Source: JAXDMK01 sp963765955
Lineage (GTDB): Bacteria > Actinomycetota > Acidimicrobiia > Acidimicrobiales > AC-14
Length of the DNA stretch: 64,000 nucleotides
NCBI GenBank assembly: GCA_963765955.1
Contig: CAVXYA010000002.1
Location: 558,001-622,000 of the forward strand
Direction of reading: 5' to 3'
Every line of letters starts with the position of its first letter. Position 1 is the stretch's first letter. Under the pieces are notes generated by a model, which saw nothing but the letters and a program-made list of their open reading frames with translations, was not told the origin of the DNA and ran no database searches. The position numbers were made by a program, and so were the translations under genes. Of this stretch, positions 34,733 to 44,158 are shown piece after piece.

Positions 34733-36854
34733 TCAGACGCCGGCGGCCACGGTGTGGGCCACGCCCGCCGACAGCGACATCACACCGACCAGGCCCGACG
34801 CATTGACCGGCGACGGACGGTTGACCGTCGTGCCGTCGCCGAGCTGGCCGTAGGCGTTCCAACCCCAGCCGGCCACGGTGCCTACGGTCCGTCGGGCCCC
34901 GCTGTGGTAGCCGCCGGCCGCGACACTGGCCACCCCGGTGAGCCCGGGCACGACCGCGGCCACCGGCGACGTCACGCCGGCCCGGCCCAGCTGTCCGACG
35001 TGGCCCAGGCCCCAGCTCTGCACCGTGCCGTCGGTCCCGACCGCCAGCGAGTGGCCGATCCCGGCCGCCACCGACTTGATCCCCAAGAGCCCGCTGACGG
35101 GGACCGGCGTGGCCCGGTCGATGAACGTGCCGTCGCCCACCTGGCCCCACCCGTTCAGGCCCCAGCCCGACACCGCCCCCGCCGGGCGTACGGCCAGGCT
35201 GTGGTAGGCGCCGGCGGCGATCGAGATGCTGGCCAGGCCCGGCACCGGGGCCGGCGTGGCCGACGACCCGGAGGTCGGCCGTCCGAGCTGGCCGTAGTTG
35301 TTGATGCCCCACGTCCACACCGAGCCGTCCGACCGCAGGGCCATGCTGTGGGCCGCGCCGGCGGCGATGGCAACCGCCCCGGTGAGGCCGATGACCTGCA
35401 CCGGAGCGCTGCGGTCGACAACGGTGCCGTCGCCGAGCTGGCCGTAGGCGTTCCAGCCCCACGCCCAGACGGTCCCGTCCGACTTGAGGGCGAGGGAGTG
35501 GTAGAAGCCGCCCGCCACTGCGGTCACCCCGGAGAGGCCGGTCACCGGCGCCGGGCGTCGCCGAGCTGAACCCGACGGCCCGCCCCAGCTGGCCGACGTG
35601 GCCGAGGCCCCACGACCACACCGTCCCCGACGTGACGGCGAGCGTGTGATAGCCGCCGGCGGACACCTGGTCGACGCCGGCCAGGCCGTTGACCACCGCC
35701 GTGGGCCGGTTGGTCACCGACCCGTCGCCCAGCTGGCCGTACTGGTTCCACCCCCAGGCCCGGTCGGCCATCGGCTCGGTGGTGGCCAGGAAGGCGCTGT
35801 TGGCCGTGTTCCAGTGGGTGGCCAGGTAGCTGCCGGGAGCGGGGTTGGTCGAGAAGTAGTCGTCGTGGTTGCAGTCGAAGCGGTTGGCGTGGGACACGTT
35901 GCAGACGTACTGGAGGACGACCCCGGCCCCGTCCACGTAACACATGAGGTCGTACTCGTCGGTGCAGTGGCCGTTGGGGGTCGTGTGGGGCGCCGTGTCC
36001 TGGACGCCGCCCAGGTTGTGCAGCAGCTCGTGGGCCTCGATCGACTCGCTCTGCCCCCAGCAGCCGTTGTCGACCCGGGCGATCATGCCTGACACTCTCG
36101 GGTCGCCGTTGTTGTCGTTGGCCCCCGGGGTCGTCGACTGGCTGTCGTCGGTGTACATCTCGGCGATGCCGCAGTACACGTCGGCGTCGGTGAACACCAG
36201 GTACTTGCGGTCGCTCCGGGTGTAGCCCTTGGCCTGCAGCTCCTCGACCGTGTTGCTGATGTCGTCGTCGCCGGTGGATGAGAGGGTCACGCGGTCGACG
36301 ACCAGGTTGCAGGCGGCGTCGGTGACGAAGCGCACGTGCCGGACGCCACCCGTCTCGGCCGCGCTGGCGTTCACCACCCGGTCGGCGGCCGCCGTCCATT
36401 GCACGATGGAGGCGGCGAGAGCGGCGTAGCGGTCGGGGACGTTGGAGGCGCGGGCGTAGATCACCTGGACGCGGTAGCCATCGCTGCCGGTGCCGTAGCA
36501 GGGGATGCCGGCCTGGGCCTGCGCCGTCGTCCCCCCCTCGAGGGCCGCCGCGGCGGCGACGATCTCGGCGGTCGGCCGGTGGCGGGTGACGTCGACGCCG
36601 TCCGGAGCGGGGTCGGGGCCGTGGGTGCACAGGGCGATCGCCCGGCCGCCGACCGCCCGGTCGCGGTGCTTGAGCTCGAACTTCCCCCGGCAGGGGCCTT
36701 CCGGGGCGGAGCGGGTCAGCCCTTGGTGGACGACGCCCCGCCGCCGGTCATCGGGGGGCACCGGGGCGGCCGGGGTCGTCTGGGCCAGGGCCGGGCCGAC
36801 CGAGGCCAGGACGGCGCAGACGATCGCCAGCGAGAGCAAGCCTCTGGCCGTCAT
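34733..36854 (-). CDS. secreted zinc metalloprotease-like domain with RCC1 repeats (frameshifted)
   Basis: This secreted protein of about 707 residues has a signal peptide (LLSLAIVCAVLASVGPALAQ), an N-terminal metalloprotease-like domain and a C-terminal RCC1 beta-propeller. The zinc motif is EAHELLHNLGGVQ with a further His in DTAPH, and CYVDG is a possible Met-turn region. RCC1 blades repeat the pattern W-x-WGxNxYGQLGDGT with AAGxxHSLAL in between, at least seven times. The reading frame shifts once near 35545, inside a repeat. It faces the convergent tldE. The target of the propeller is unknown. Confidence 0.82.
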
Positions 36855-36968
36855 TCGGGCGCGGTACATCCGCGTCGTTGTCGGCCTGAATGGGTCGGCG
36901 CTTGAGGAAGCCTGGAGGTTGTCGGGTTTGGCCCGCCGGGTCGGCCGCACGGCGGCCGCAGCCCAGGT

Positions 36969-37337
36969 CTAGGTCGCGTTGACGAGGCAGAACTCGTGGC
37001 CCTCGGGGTCGAGCATGACCTGGAAGGCCCCGTGCTCGTCGTGCACGACCGGGCCGAGGGTGCTGGCGCCGAGGGCCATGCTCTGGGCGGTGGCCGGTCC
37101 GATCTCGGTCACCGCGATGTCGAGGTGCAGGCGGTTCTTGACCTGCTTGGGCTCGGGTACCCGCTGGAACGCAACGATGAGGCCGGTCGTCGGGTCGGGA
37201 ACCGTCGCCCAGTCGGGGTCCCGCACGATGGCCACCGTCCCGAGGACGGCGCTCCAGAACGTGGCCAGGGAGGCGGGGTCGAGGCAGTCGACGACGATCT
37301 CCTCGATCCGGCCGACCCCGACCGGCTCGGGCGTCAT
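36969..37337 (-). CDS. VOC family protein
   Basis: This 122-residue glyoxalase-fold protein has the first module EIVVDCLDPASLATFWSAVLG and the second HLDIAVTEIG...FQVMLDPEGHEFCLV. Those are typical of small actinobacterial VOC proteins, where D/H/E ligands lie in EIVVDC, LHLDIA and GHEFCLV. The sequence suggests a single-chain dimer-forming protein. It is divergent from uppP across 46 bases. The substrate is unknown. Confidence 0.87.
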   Translation of the reverse strand: MTPEPVGVGRIEEIVVDCLDPASLATFWSAVLGTVAIVRDPDWATVPDPTTGLIVAFQRVPEPKQVKNRLHLDIAVTEIGPATAQSMALGASTLGPVVHDEHGAFQVMLDPEGHEFCLVNAT

Positions 37338-37383
37338 CGGCCTCGACCGTAGCCAGTCGGAACCGGGCTAGCTTCCCTCGGTC

Positions 37384-38250
37384 GTGCTCAGCGCCGCCTC
37401 CCCCGAGACCATCCCGGTCCTCCACGCCATCGTGCTCGGCATCGTGCAGGGGCTGTCCGAGTTCCTGCCCATCTCGTCCAGCGGGCACCTCATCCTGGTC
37501 CCCTGGCTCTTCGGGTGGGAGGAGCTGACCGGTGCCGCCAACGCCGACTTCAACCGCACGTTCGACGTCGCCCTCCACCTGGGCACCTTCGTGGGGGCGG
37601 CGGCCTACTTCCGGTCCGACCTGGTGCGATTGGCGGGCGCGGCCTGGGCGTCGTTGCGGGCGCGACGGGTGGAGACCTCCGACCAACGGCTGGCCTGGCT
37701 GCTCGCCCTCTCGGCCGTGCCCGGCGCCACCGTGGGCGCGGTGCTGGAGTCGACGGTCGGCGACAAGCTGGGCCAGATCTGGCTGATCGCCGTCCTGCTC
37801 ATCGTTTTCGGGTTGGTGCTTCTCGTGGTCGACCGGCTCCCCGGCGAGCGTGGGGTCGACGAGTTCCGATTTCGGGACGCGGCAGTGATGGGGCTGTGCC
37901 AGGCCGTCGCCCTCGCCCCCGGGGTGTCGCGGTCGGGGATCACCATCTCGTCCGGCCGGGTGCTGGGATTCGAGCGGGACGCGGCCGCCCGCATCTCGTT
38001 CCTCATGAGCCTGCCCATCATCGCCGGGGCCGGCGTCTACCAGGGCCTCCAGGTGGTGGCCGAGGGCGGCCTGCCCCCGGGCGTCCTGCCCGCCTTCGCC
38101 TGGGGGATGCTGGCCTCGGCCGTCACCGGCGCCATCGCCGTGTGGCTGGTGCTGAAGATCGTGCGGACCCGATCGTTCCTCCCCTTCGTCATCTACCGGG
38201 TAGGGGCAGGAGTGGCGGTTCTGGTTCTGTTGGCGACGAGCTTCCGCTGA
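37384..38250 (+). CDS. uppP: undecaprenyl-diphosphate phosphatase
   Basis: This 288-residue BacA/UppP integral membrane enzyme removes a phosphate from undecaprenyl diphosphate so that the lipid carrier can be reused in cell-wall synthesis. Motifs GIVQGLSEFLPISSSGHLIL and LAPGVSRSGITISSGRVLGF match the two catalytic signatures. Eight helices are evident. The GTG at 37384 starts LSAASPETIPVLHAIVLGI. The last 62 bases overlap the CpaB-like gene on the other strand. UppP overproduction is linked to bacitracin resistance in other bacteria. Confidence 0.96.
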   Translation: MLSAASPETIPVLHAIVLGIVQGLSEFLPISSSGHLILVPWLFGWEELTGAANADFNRTFDVALHLGTFVGAAAYFRSDLVRLAGAAWASLRARRVETSDQRLAWLLALSAVPGATVGAVLESTVGDKLGQIWLIAVLLIVFGLVLLVVDRLPGERGVDEFRFRDAAVMGLCQAVALAPGVSRSGITISSGRVLGFERDAAARISFLMSLPIIAGAGVYQGLQVVAEGGLPPGVLPAFAWGMLASAVTGAIAVWLVLKIVRTRSFLPFVIYRVGAGVAVLVLLATSFR

Positions 38251-38893
38251 TTTCGGGGTCCTGTGCTGGGCCAGGGGCGGCGAGGGCCAATGTGACGACG
38301 CCGCTGGCCAGGGCGAACGCCACCCGGGCAGCCTCGTCGGGGCTGACCGCGACCGAGGCCGACTCGTCGCCGACGTCGACCACCAGGGCCCCGAGGGCTA
38401 CCGGGAACGTAGGCGGGGCGCCGTCGGAGACGCCGGCGGGGTCGAAGGTGGCCAGCACGTCGACCTGGTCCCCCCGCACGAGCGCCAGCCCGGGCTGCCC
38501 GTTGGGCACGGCCACGGCCCGGCTGCCGGGCGGAAGGAGCGCGGCCAGCCCCCGGCGGCCGTCGGGCGCGAGCTGGCCGGCGACCAGTGGGACGCCGGGG
38601 AAGGCGGGGGTGAGGACGGTGCGACCTCGTGCCTCGTCGGTGGACGGGATGGCGCCGTCGGGAACGATGAGGCCCGGCATCTGACTGACGGCCACGTCGC
38701 CCTCGCCGACGACTTCGCCTGGCTCGAGGGCGTTGACCGCCACCACCACCGGCCGCAACGGCCCGAACCGGGAGGCAAGGGCGCCCGCGTTACCCACCAT
38801 CCGGGCCGCCACCATCCCGGTGAGCAGGGCGAGCACGGCCACCACCAGCCAGTAGGCGAACGGCGAGCGAGCAAGACGCGGGAACCGGCGCAC
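38189..38893 (-). CDS. SAF-domain (CpaB/RcpC-like) membrane protein
   Basis: This protein of about 234 residues has one N-terminal membrane helix (FAYWLVVAVLALLTGMVAA), then a SAF/AFP-like domain. Its start PVVVAVNALEPGEVVGEGDV matches Flp-pilus assembly protein CpaB. GTG 38893 is preceded by GAGGAGG, which makes the start firm. It overlaps the 3' end of uppP tail-to-tail by 62 bases. CpaB-like proteins line up the pilus secretin in the periplasm, but no other tad/cpa gene is present, so its role here is uncertain. Confidence 0.75.
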   Translation of the reverse strand: MRRFPRLARSPFAYWLVVAVLALLTGMVAARMVGNAGALASRFGPLRPVVVAVNALEPGEVVGEGDVAVSQMPGLIVPDGAIPSTDEARGRTVLTPAFPGVPLVAGQLAPDGRRGLAALLPPGSRAVAVPNGQPGLALVRGDQVDVLATFDPAGVSDGAPPTFPVALGALVVDVGDESASVAVSPDEAARVAFALASGVVTLALAAPGPAQDPEISGSSSPTEPEPPLLPLPGR

Positions 38894-39351
38894 AGGGCAC
38901 CTCCTCGACGGAGAACGAACCGGAGGAGGAAGTGGGAGAAGGCTATCTCGGGTGGCGGGCGAGGGCCACTGCCGGTCAGTGAGCCCGATGATGGCCTGGT
39001 CCGCAGATGCCGGCGCGAACGGTGTTGAGTGGGAGGACCACCGAAGCCTACCGCCCGGCAAAGAGCGGCAATGACCGAGGAGCATGCCATCACGTCCACC
39101 GACGCCTTTGAGGCCTTCTGCCGGACGAAACCGGCCCTACGTGTTGGTGGGAACTGCTCGCGGACGTGTGCCGTCGGCCCAGGGGCGGCAGTGACGGAGG
39201 GACATGCGACACCTGCCCCCACCTGCCCCTTTGTCGGATTCGCCGTGCGCCCACCTAGTCAGGCTAGCTTGGTGGTTGGTCTCCCTACTCAGACGCGGGA
39301 AGCCACCTCACGAGAGCCCGAAAGTAATCGGACGAATATTGCCAATTAGGC
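38894..39351. other. gap of about 460 bases without a recognised gene
   Basis: Between the CpaB-like start and the SOS promoter I find no convincing gene on either strand. Two imperfect direct repeats, of the form GGCA-TGAC-GAGG, occur near 39066 and 39186. Confidence 0.4.
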
Positions 39352-39380
39352 TTGCGTCATTGATCGAACACGTGTACGAT
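39352..39380 (+). promoter_or_regulatory. SOS-type promoter with LexA box overlapping the -10
   Basis: TTGCGT (39352-39357) and TACGAT (39375-39380) are 17 bases apart. TCGAACACGTGTACGA (39364-39379) matches the actinobacterial LexA box TCGAAC-N4-GTTCGA with a single mismatch. The -10 lies six bases before the GTG of the HNH gene. LexA binding would block the promoter, with release after DNA damage. Confidence 0.65.
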
Positions 39381-39386
39381 TAGGAC

Positions 39387-40541
39387 GTGCTGGAGGATCT
39401 GGCAACAGCGATCGAGAGGCTGGACATCCCGGTCGATCGGGATGCGCTCATTCGGGTGCTGGCTCTTCGTGACCAGCTCGACGCCCGCATCGCCGAGGTG
39501 GCCGGGGCCTTCGACGCGCATGAGTTATGGGACATCGACGGGGCCACGTCGATGACGGCGTGGTTGCGGTCGGCGGCGTCGATGACCGACCGTTCCGCCA
39601 AGCGGTTGAGCGTCTTGGCTCAAAGAATGCGTCAATTGCCGGTCTGCGCCGCCGCCTATGGGGACGGATCGTTGTCCGGTGGGCAGGTGGAGGCGATCCT
39701 GGCCCAGGTCTCCGATGCGACGGTGGGGCTGTTCGCCGAGCAGGAGGCCGACGTGGTGCCCTACCTGGTGCCGCTCACGGTGGCCGGTACCGCCCGGGCC
39801 ATGGCCAGCTGGAAGGCCCGGGCGACGGAGCCAGCCGAGCCGGCCGAGGTCGAGCGCTCGCTGCACCTGTCCCAGACCCTGGACGACCGCTACGTGCTCG
39901 ACGGGTCCTTCGACGCCGAGGGTGGGGCGGTGGTGGCCACCGCCCTGCGCCTGGCCACCACCGACGATGCCGACGACACCCGCACGCCGGCCACCAGGAG
40001 GGCCGATGCCCTGGTCGATGTGTGCCGGTTCTTCCTCGACCACCAGCACTCGAGGGCCGGGGGCCGGCACCGCCCCCACCTGAACGTGGTGGTCGACGTC
40101 GACGCCCTGGCCGAGGGCAGCGGGCGGCCGGGTCATCGGGGGTCCGGCCATCGACGGGGACAGCGTGTCGAGGATCCTGTGCGACTGCTCCCTGCACCGG
40201 GTGCTGATGGCGGGACGCTCGGCCATCCTCGACTACGGCACGTCGACCCGAACCATTCCCGCTCCCCTGTGGAGCGCTCTGGTCATCCGCGACGAGCGCT
40301 GTCGCTTCCCGGGCTGCGACCGCCCTTCAACCTGGTGTGAGGGCCACCACGTGCGCTGGGTCACCCACGGCGGAGCCACCGAGCTCGACAACCTGGTGCT
40401 CGTCTGCGCCCGCCACCACCACCGGCTCCACCAACCCGGATGGCAGGCCAAGCTCCTGCCCGATGCCACCTTCGAGGTCACCCAACCCGACGGCATCGTT
40501 CGCTGCACGTCACCACCCAGGGCCGATCCGGCTGGGGGTGA
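39387..40541 (+). CDS. DUF222/13E12-family HNH endonuclease (frameshifted)
   Basis: This is an HNH endonuclease-like protein of the DUF222 (mycobacterial 13E12 repeat) family. The N-terminal DUF222 helical domain runs through AAYGDGSLSGGQVEAILAQ and the ALRLATTDDADD region. The HNH centre is complete: CRFPGCDRPSTWCEGHH and LDNLVLVCARHHHRLHQPGW, with two cysteines, the HH pair and the final H-x3-H. One inserted base near 40128 splits the frame, and another likely missing G at a G run near 40535 would restore the stop at 40539-40541. It is preceded by an SOS box, fitting LexA control of 13E12 genes in mycobacteria. Confidence 0.8.
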
Positions 40542-40571
40542 TGGAAGGGGAGGCCGAGTGTTTTGTGCCCC

Positions 40572-41387
40572 CTACGTCTGTGGCAACCCGCCGGGGTCGG
40601 GGGCTCCGGCGGCGCAGGCGCAGCCCGGCTCGGAGGGGATCGTGGGCACGGCCCGGGCGAGGGTGGCTTGGACCTTCTCGATGTTCTCGGCCAGGACCTT
40701 GAACACGACTTCGATGGTGACGGGCTCGATGCCGGCGACGCCTTCGAGGCCGGCGTCGTAGTCGGTGACCAGGGCGACGCCCGAGTAGCACATGCCCAGC
40801 TCCCGGGCCAGGATCGCTTCGGGGTGCTGGGTCATGTTGACCACCTCCCAGCCGGCGGAGCCGAACCAGCGGGACTCGGCCCGGGTCGAGAACCGGGGCC
40901 CCTGGATCACCACCACCGTGCCCGTCTCGTGGACGGTGACCCCCTCGGCCCGGGCCGCGTCGATGAGCGCCCGCCGTAGCTCGGGGCAGTAGGGGTCGGC
41001 GAAGGACACGTGGGCCAGCGTGGGGCCGTCGAAGAAGGTGTCGGCCCGCCCGCTCGTGCGATCGACGAGCTGGTCGACCACCACGAACTCCCCCGGCTTC
41101 ACATGGGGTTGCAGCGACCCGACCGAGCAGGGCGCCAGGATCCGCCGCACGCCGAGCCGGCGAAGGGCCCACAGGTTGGCCCGGAAGTTGACCCGGTGGG
41201 GCGGGAACTCGTGGTCGAGGCCGTGGCGGGCCAGGAACGCCACCTGCCGGCCCCCCATCTCCCCCACCGCCAGCTTCGCCGACGGAGGTCCGAACGGGGT
41301 GGCGACGGCCACCTCCTGCAGGTGGTCGAGGAAGCGGTAGAACCCGGTGCCGCCGAAGATGCCGATCTCGGCCGAGGGAAGCGCCAT
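40572..41387 (-). CDS. mtnP: S-methyl-5'-thioadenosine phosphorylase
   Basis: This 271-residue phosphorylase releases adenine and 5-methylthioribose-1-phosphate from methylthioadenosine, feeding methionine salvage and purine recovery. The family signatures IGIFGGTGFYRF, RHGLDHEFPPHRVNFRANLWAL and VNMTQHPEAILARELGMCY (MTAP type) are all present. The phosphate site is typical of the PNP/MTAP trimeric group. A related purine nucleoside phosphorylase with another specificity cannot be ruled out, but the NMTQ-P-E motif supports MTAP. Confidence 0.93.
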   Translation of the reverse strand: MALPSAEIGIFGGTGFYRFLDHLQEVAVATPFGPPSAKLAVGEMGGRQVAFLARHGLDHEFPPHRVNFRANLWALRRLGVRRILAPCSVGSLQPHVKPGEFVVVDQLVDRTSGRADTFFDGPTLAHVSFADPYCPELRRALIDAARAEGVTVHETGTVVVIQGPRFSTRAESRWFGSAGWEVVNMTQHPEAILARELGMCYSGVALVTDYDAGLEGVAGIEPVTIEVVFKVLAENIEKVQATLARAVPTIPSEPGCACAAGAPDPGGLPQT

Positions 41388-41407
41388 CGAACCCGACGAA
41401 CAGGGGG

Positions 41408-41908
41408 CTAGGCGGTGCGGGCTGCGTCCTTGGGGCCGCCGTTGTCGCCCGACGACCCGCTGGACCTCGACGACTCCGACCCCGACCCCCGCGACCCCCT
41501 CGACCCAGCAGAGTCACCGCCCTTCGACTCGCCACTCTTCGACTCGCCGCCCTTCGAGTCAGAACCGGAATTCGACTCCGACCCCTTCGAGTCGCCACCC
41601 TTGGCCTCGGAGCCCTTCGAGTCCCCCTTGGACTCCGATGCCGACGACTCCGACGACGACTCCGAGGACGACTTCGCCTCCGACGGCTCCTTCTCTTTGC
41701 CCCCCGGCAGCAGGCCGTCGGGCCGGTAGGGGCTGCGGTGATCGGTGCGGTAGAAGCCAGGCCCCCGCAGCACGATCGCCGGGCTCGAGAACACCTTTCG
41801 TAGCGCACCGCCGCACGCGGGGCACTCCGTGAGGGGCTCGTCGGTGAACGACTGCTTGACCTCGATGTGCTCGCCGCAGGACTTGCAGGCGTATTCGTAC
41901 TTGGGCAT
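41408..41908 (-). CDS. FmdB-family zinc-ribbon protein with low-complexity Ser/Lys tail
   Basis: This 166-residue protein starts with an FmdB-type zinc ribbon, MPKYEYACKSCGEHIEV and TECPACGGALRKVF, giving four zinc-binding cysteines. A GFYRTDHR segment follows. The last 90 residues are built of degenerate repeats of Ser, Glu, Lys, Gly (SKGSE, SKSGE and alike), which should be disordered. The ATG at 41908 is certain. FmdB proteins are poorly understood regulators of amidase/formamidase expression. The gene is 20 bases from MTAP, on the same strand, so it may be its operon leader. Confidence 0.85.
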   Translation of the reverse strand: MPKYEYACKSCGEHIEVKQSFTDEPLTECPACGGALRKVFSSPAIVLRGPGFYRTDHRSPYRPDGLLPGGKEKEPSEAKSSSESSSESSASESKGDSKGSEAKGGDSKGSESNSGSDSKGGESKSGESKGGDSAGSRGSRGSGSESSRSSGSSGDNGGPKDAARTA

Positions 41909-42077
41909 GCGGGTCCTCGGACGGCGGGGCTGGCAGCCGACAGTTGTTGGCAGTCGGCAGTGTGGAGTGCCAGCCAGCATACGCCCCGCCCCCGGACATC
42001 GGAGAGGACGGCTCCGGGCATCGGACAGGACAGGCGCCGGGCACCGTGGAGGACGGTCCACCTCTACGATTGCGGCG

Positions 42078-43280
42078 GTGGACGACCTGGCCTCGCGGGT
42101 TCGCGAGCTGGAGGCGATGCGGGACGCCTTTCTCGACGCCCTGTCCCGCCTGGGTGACGCCATGTCGTCCAGCCACGACCGGGCGGTGCTCATCGGGTCA
42201 CTCCTGAGGACGACCTCCTCGTACCTGGACGCGCCGGTCGCCGTCTTCTACGGCTCGGTGGCCGGCAGCGAGCGGCTGCGGGCCCTCGACAGCCTGGGGG
42301 TCGACGGCGACGTGGCCGACCTGAGGCCGGGCGAGGGCCTCGCCGGCGCCGCGGCCCAGACCCGGCAGGTCGTGGTGTGGCCGGCACCCACCGCCGACGC
42401 CCGCCACCCGTCCCAGGCCGGCGAATCGCCCGACCGGGCCGAGGAATCCCCCGAGCGGGCCGGCGAACGGCCTGGCCAATCGTCCGACCGGGCAGCCGCA
42501 CCGGACCCTTGTCCCAGCGGGGCGGAGCCGGCCACGGGGGTCGGCACGGCCCTGGCCATGCCCGTGCGCTCGGGGAGCAACCCGTTCGGCGTCCTCGCCT
42601 ACTACGGGCGGGGCAAGCCCCGGCCCTACGACCGGGACGACGTGGCCATGCTGTCGGCCCTCGTCCGCCAGGCCGAGATCGCCATCGACAGCAGCTTCCT
42701 GTACGACGAGGCCACCCGCCTGTCCCTCACCGACGGCCTCACCGGTCTCTGGAACCGCCGCCACCTGGCCCTGCGCATCGAGGCCGAGCTCTCCCGGGCG
42801 GTGCGCTTCGGCGAGCCCTTCTCCGTCCTGTACTGCGACCTCGACGGGTTCAAGCCGGTGAACGACACCCTTGGCCACCAGGCGGGCGACACCGTCCTCA
42901 TCGAGACCGCCCGCCGCATCACCGACGCCACCCGTGAGGTCGACATCGTCGCCCGCCCCGGAGGTGACGAGTTCACCCTCCTGCTGCCCAAGACCGGCCT
43001 GGCCGGCGCCCTCCGACTGGCCGACAAGATCCGGGCCGCCATCGGCGATCGCCCCTTCGAGCTCGACGGCAGGTCGGTCGACGTGTCTCTGTCCGTCGGC
43101 GTCGCCGCCTACCCTGAGCATGGGTCATCCGGCAAGGAGCTGTTGGCCGCCGCCGACAGCGCCCTCTACCGGGCCAAGGCCGGTGGTCGAGATCGGGTGG
43201 AGCACGCCCCGGGCGACGGGCCGTCCCGGCCCGCGAAGGCCCAGGACCCTACGGACTCGTCAGGAGGTGAGCAGGAATGA
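42078..43280 (+). CDS. GAF-GGDEF diguanylate cyclase
   Basis: This protein of about 400 residues pairs a GAF domain (residues about 25-210) with a C-terminal GGDEF cyclase (230-385). Domain features are LTDGLTGLWNRRHL, VLYCDLDGFKPVND, and the active site RPGGDEF. An inhibitory RxxD site is preserved five residues before GGDEF (TREVD), so feedback by cyclic-di-GMP is possible. A Pro/Glu/Arg-rich linker with short repeats (SPDRAEESPERAGERPG) interrupts the GAF part. Its stop overlaps the galU ATG by four bases, tying it to sugar-nucleotide and division genes. Confidence 0.9.
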   Translation: MDDLASRVRELEAMRDAFLDALSRLGDAMSSSHDRAVLIGSLLRTTSSYLDAPVAVFYGSVAGSERLRALDSLGVDGDVADLRPGEGLAGAAAQTRQVVVWPAPTADARHPSQAGESPDRAEESPERAGERPGQSSDRAAAPDPCPSGAEPATGVGTALAMPVRSGSNPFGVLAYYGRGKPRPYDRDDVAMLSALVRQAEIAIDSSFLYDEATRLSLTDGLTGLWNRRHLALRIEAELSRAVRFGEPFSVLYCDLDGFKPVNDTLGHQAGDTVLIETARRITDATREVDIVARPGGDEFTLLLPKTGLAGALRLADKIRAAIGDRPFELDGRSVDVSLSVGVAAYPEHGSSGKELLAAADSALYRAKAGGRDRVEHAPGDGPSRPAKAQDPTDSSGGEQE

Positions 43281-44158
43281 AAGCGGTTCGCAAGGCGGTG
43301 ATCCCCGCTGCCGGCCTCGGCACCCGGTTCCTGCCCGCCACCAAGGCCCAGCCCAAGGAGATGCTGCCCGTCGTCGACAAACCGGCGATCCAGCACGTGG
43401 TCGAGGAGGCGGTGCAGGCCGGCATCCGCGACATCCTCATCATCACCGGCCGCGGCAAGCGCTCGGTCGAGGACCACTTCGACCGGTCCTTCGAGCTCGA
43501 GCACTACCTGGAGAAGGCGGGCAAGTTCGAGCAGCTCAAGCAGATGCAAGAGATCGCGGAGATGGCCGACATCCACTACGTCCGCCAGGGCGAGCCGCGG
43601 GGCCTGGGCCACGCGGTGTCGGTCGCCCGCCAGCACGTCGGCGACGAGCCCTTCGTGGTGATGCTGGGCGACGACATCATGCTGGAGGCGTCGCCCGTGC
43701 TCTCGGAGATGCTCAAGGTCCACGAGCGCTACGGGCGGTCGGTGCTCGCCCTCAAGGAGTTCGCCCGCCAGGACATCTCCGCCTACGGCTGCGTGCTCCC
43801 CGAGGCGGTCGACGACACGCTCGTCCGGGTCCTCGGCATCGTCGAGAAGCCCAAGCCGGAGGACGCGCCGTCGAACCTGGCCGTCATGGGCCGCTACGTG
43901 TTCACCCCCGAGATCTTCGAGGCCCTCGAGCGCACCCAGCCGGGAGCGGGCGGCGAGATCCAGCTCACCGACGCCATCGGCCTGCTGCTCAAGGAGCAGA
44001 CGGTGTACGGCTACCTGTTCGAGGACGGCCGCTACGACATCGGCGACAAGCTCGACTACCTCCGGGCCACCGTCGAGATCGCCATCGACCGGGAGGACCT
44101 CGGACCCGAGTTCCGCGCCTTCTTGGCCCAGCTGGTGCAACGGAAGAAGCTCGTCTGA
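43277..44158 (+). CDS. galU: UTP-glucose-1-phosphate uridylyltransferase
   Basis: This 293-residue enzyme makes UDP-glucose. The nucleotide-binding loop VIPAAGLGTRFLPATKAQPK, the KEMLPVVDKP motif and QGEPRGLGHAV are typical of bacterial GalU. The C-terminal GEIQLTDAIGLLL is complete. It overlaps the GGDEF gene by four bases and the moeA-like gene by four bases (assuming the CTG start at 44155). In Actinobacteria galU and moeA/glp are commonly adjacent. Confidence 0.96.
   Translation: MKAVRKAVIPAAGLGTRFLPATKAQPKEMLPVVDKPAIQHVVEEAVQAGIRDILIITGRGKRSVEDHFDRSFELEHYLEKAGKFEQLKQMQEIAEMADIHYVRQGEPRGLGHAVSVARQHVGDEPFVVMLGDDIMLEASPVLSEMLKVHERYGRSVLALKEFARQDISAYGCVLPEAVDDTLVRVLGIVEKPKPEDAPSNLAVMGRYVFTPEIFEALERTQPGAGGEIQLTDAIGLLLKEQTVYGYLFEDGRYDIGDKLDYLRATVEIAIDREDLGPEFRAFLAQLVQRKKLV

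Noticed and set aside
38189..38893. A Tad/Flp pilus locus
   Set aside because: Only a CpaB-like protein is present; no pilin, ATPase, secretin or inner-membrane platform gene is adjacent.
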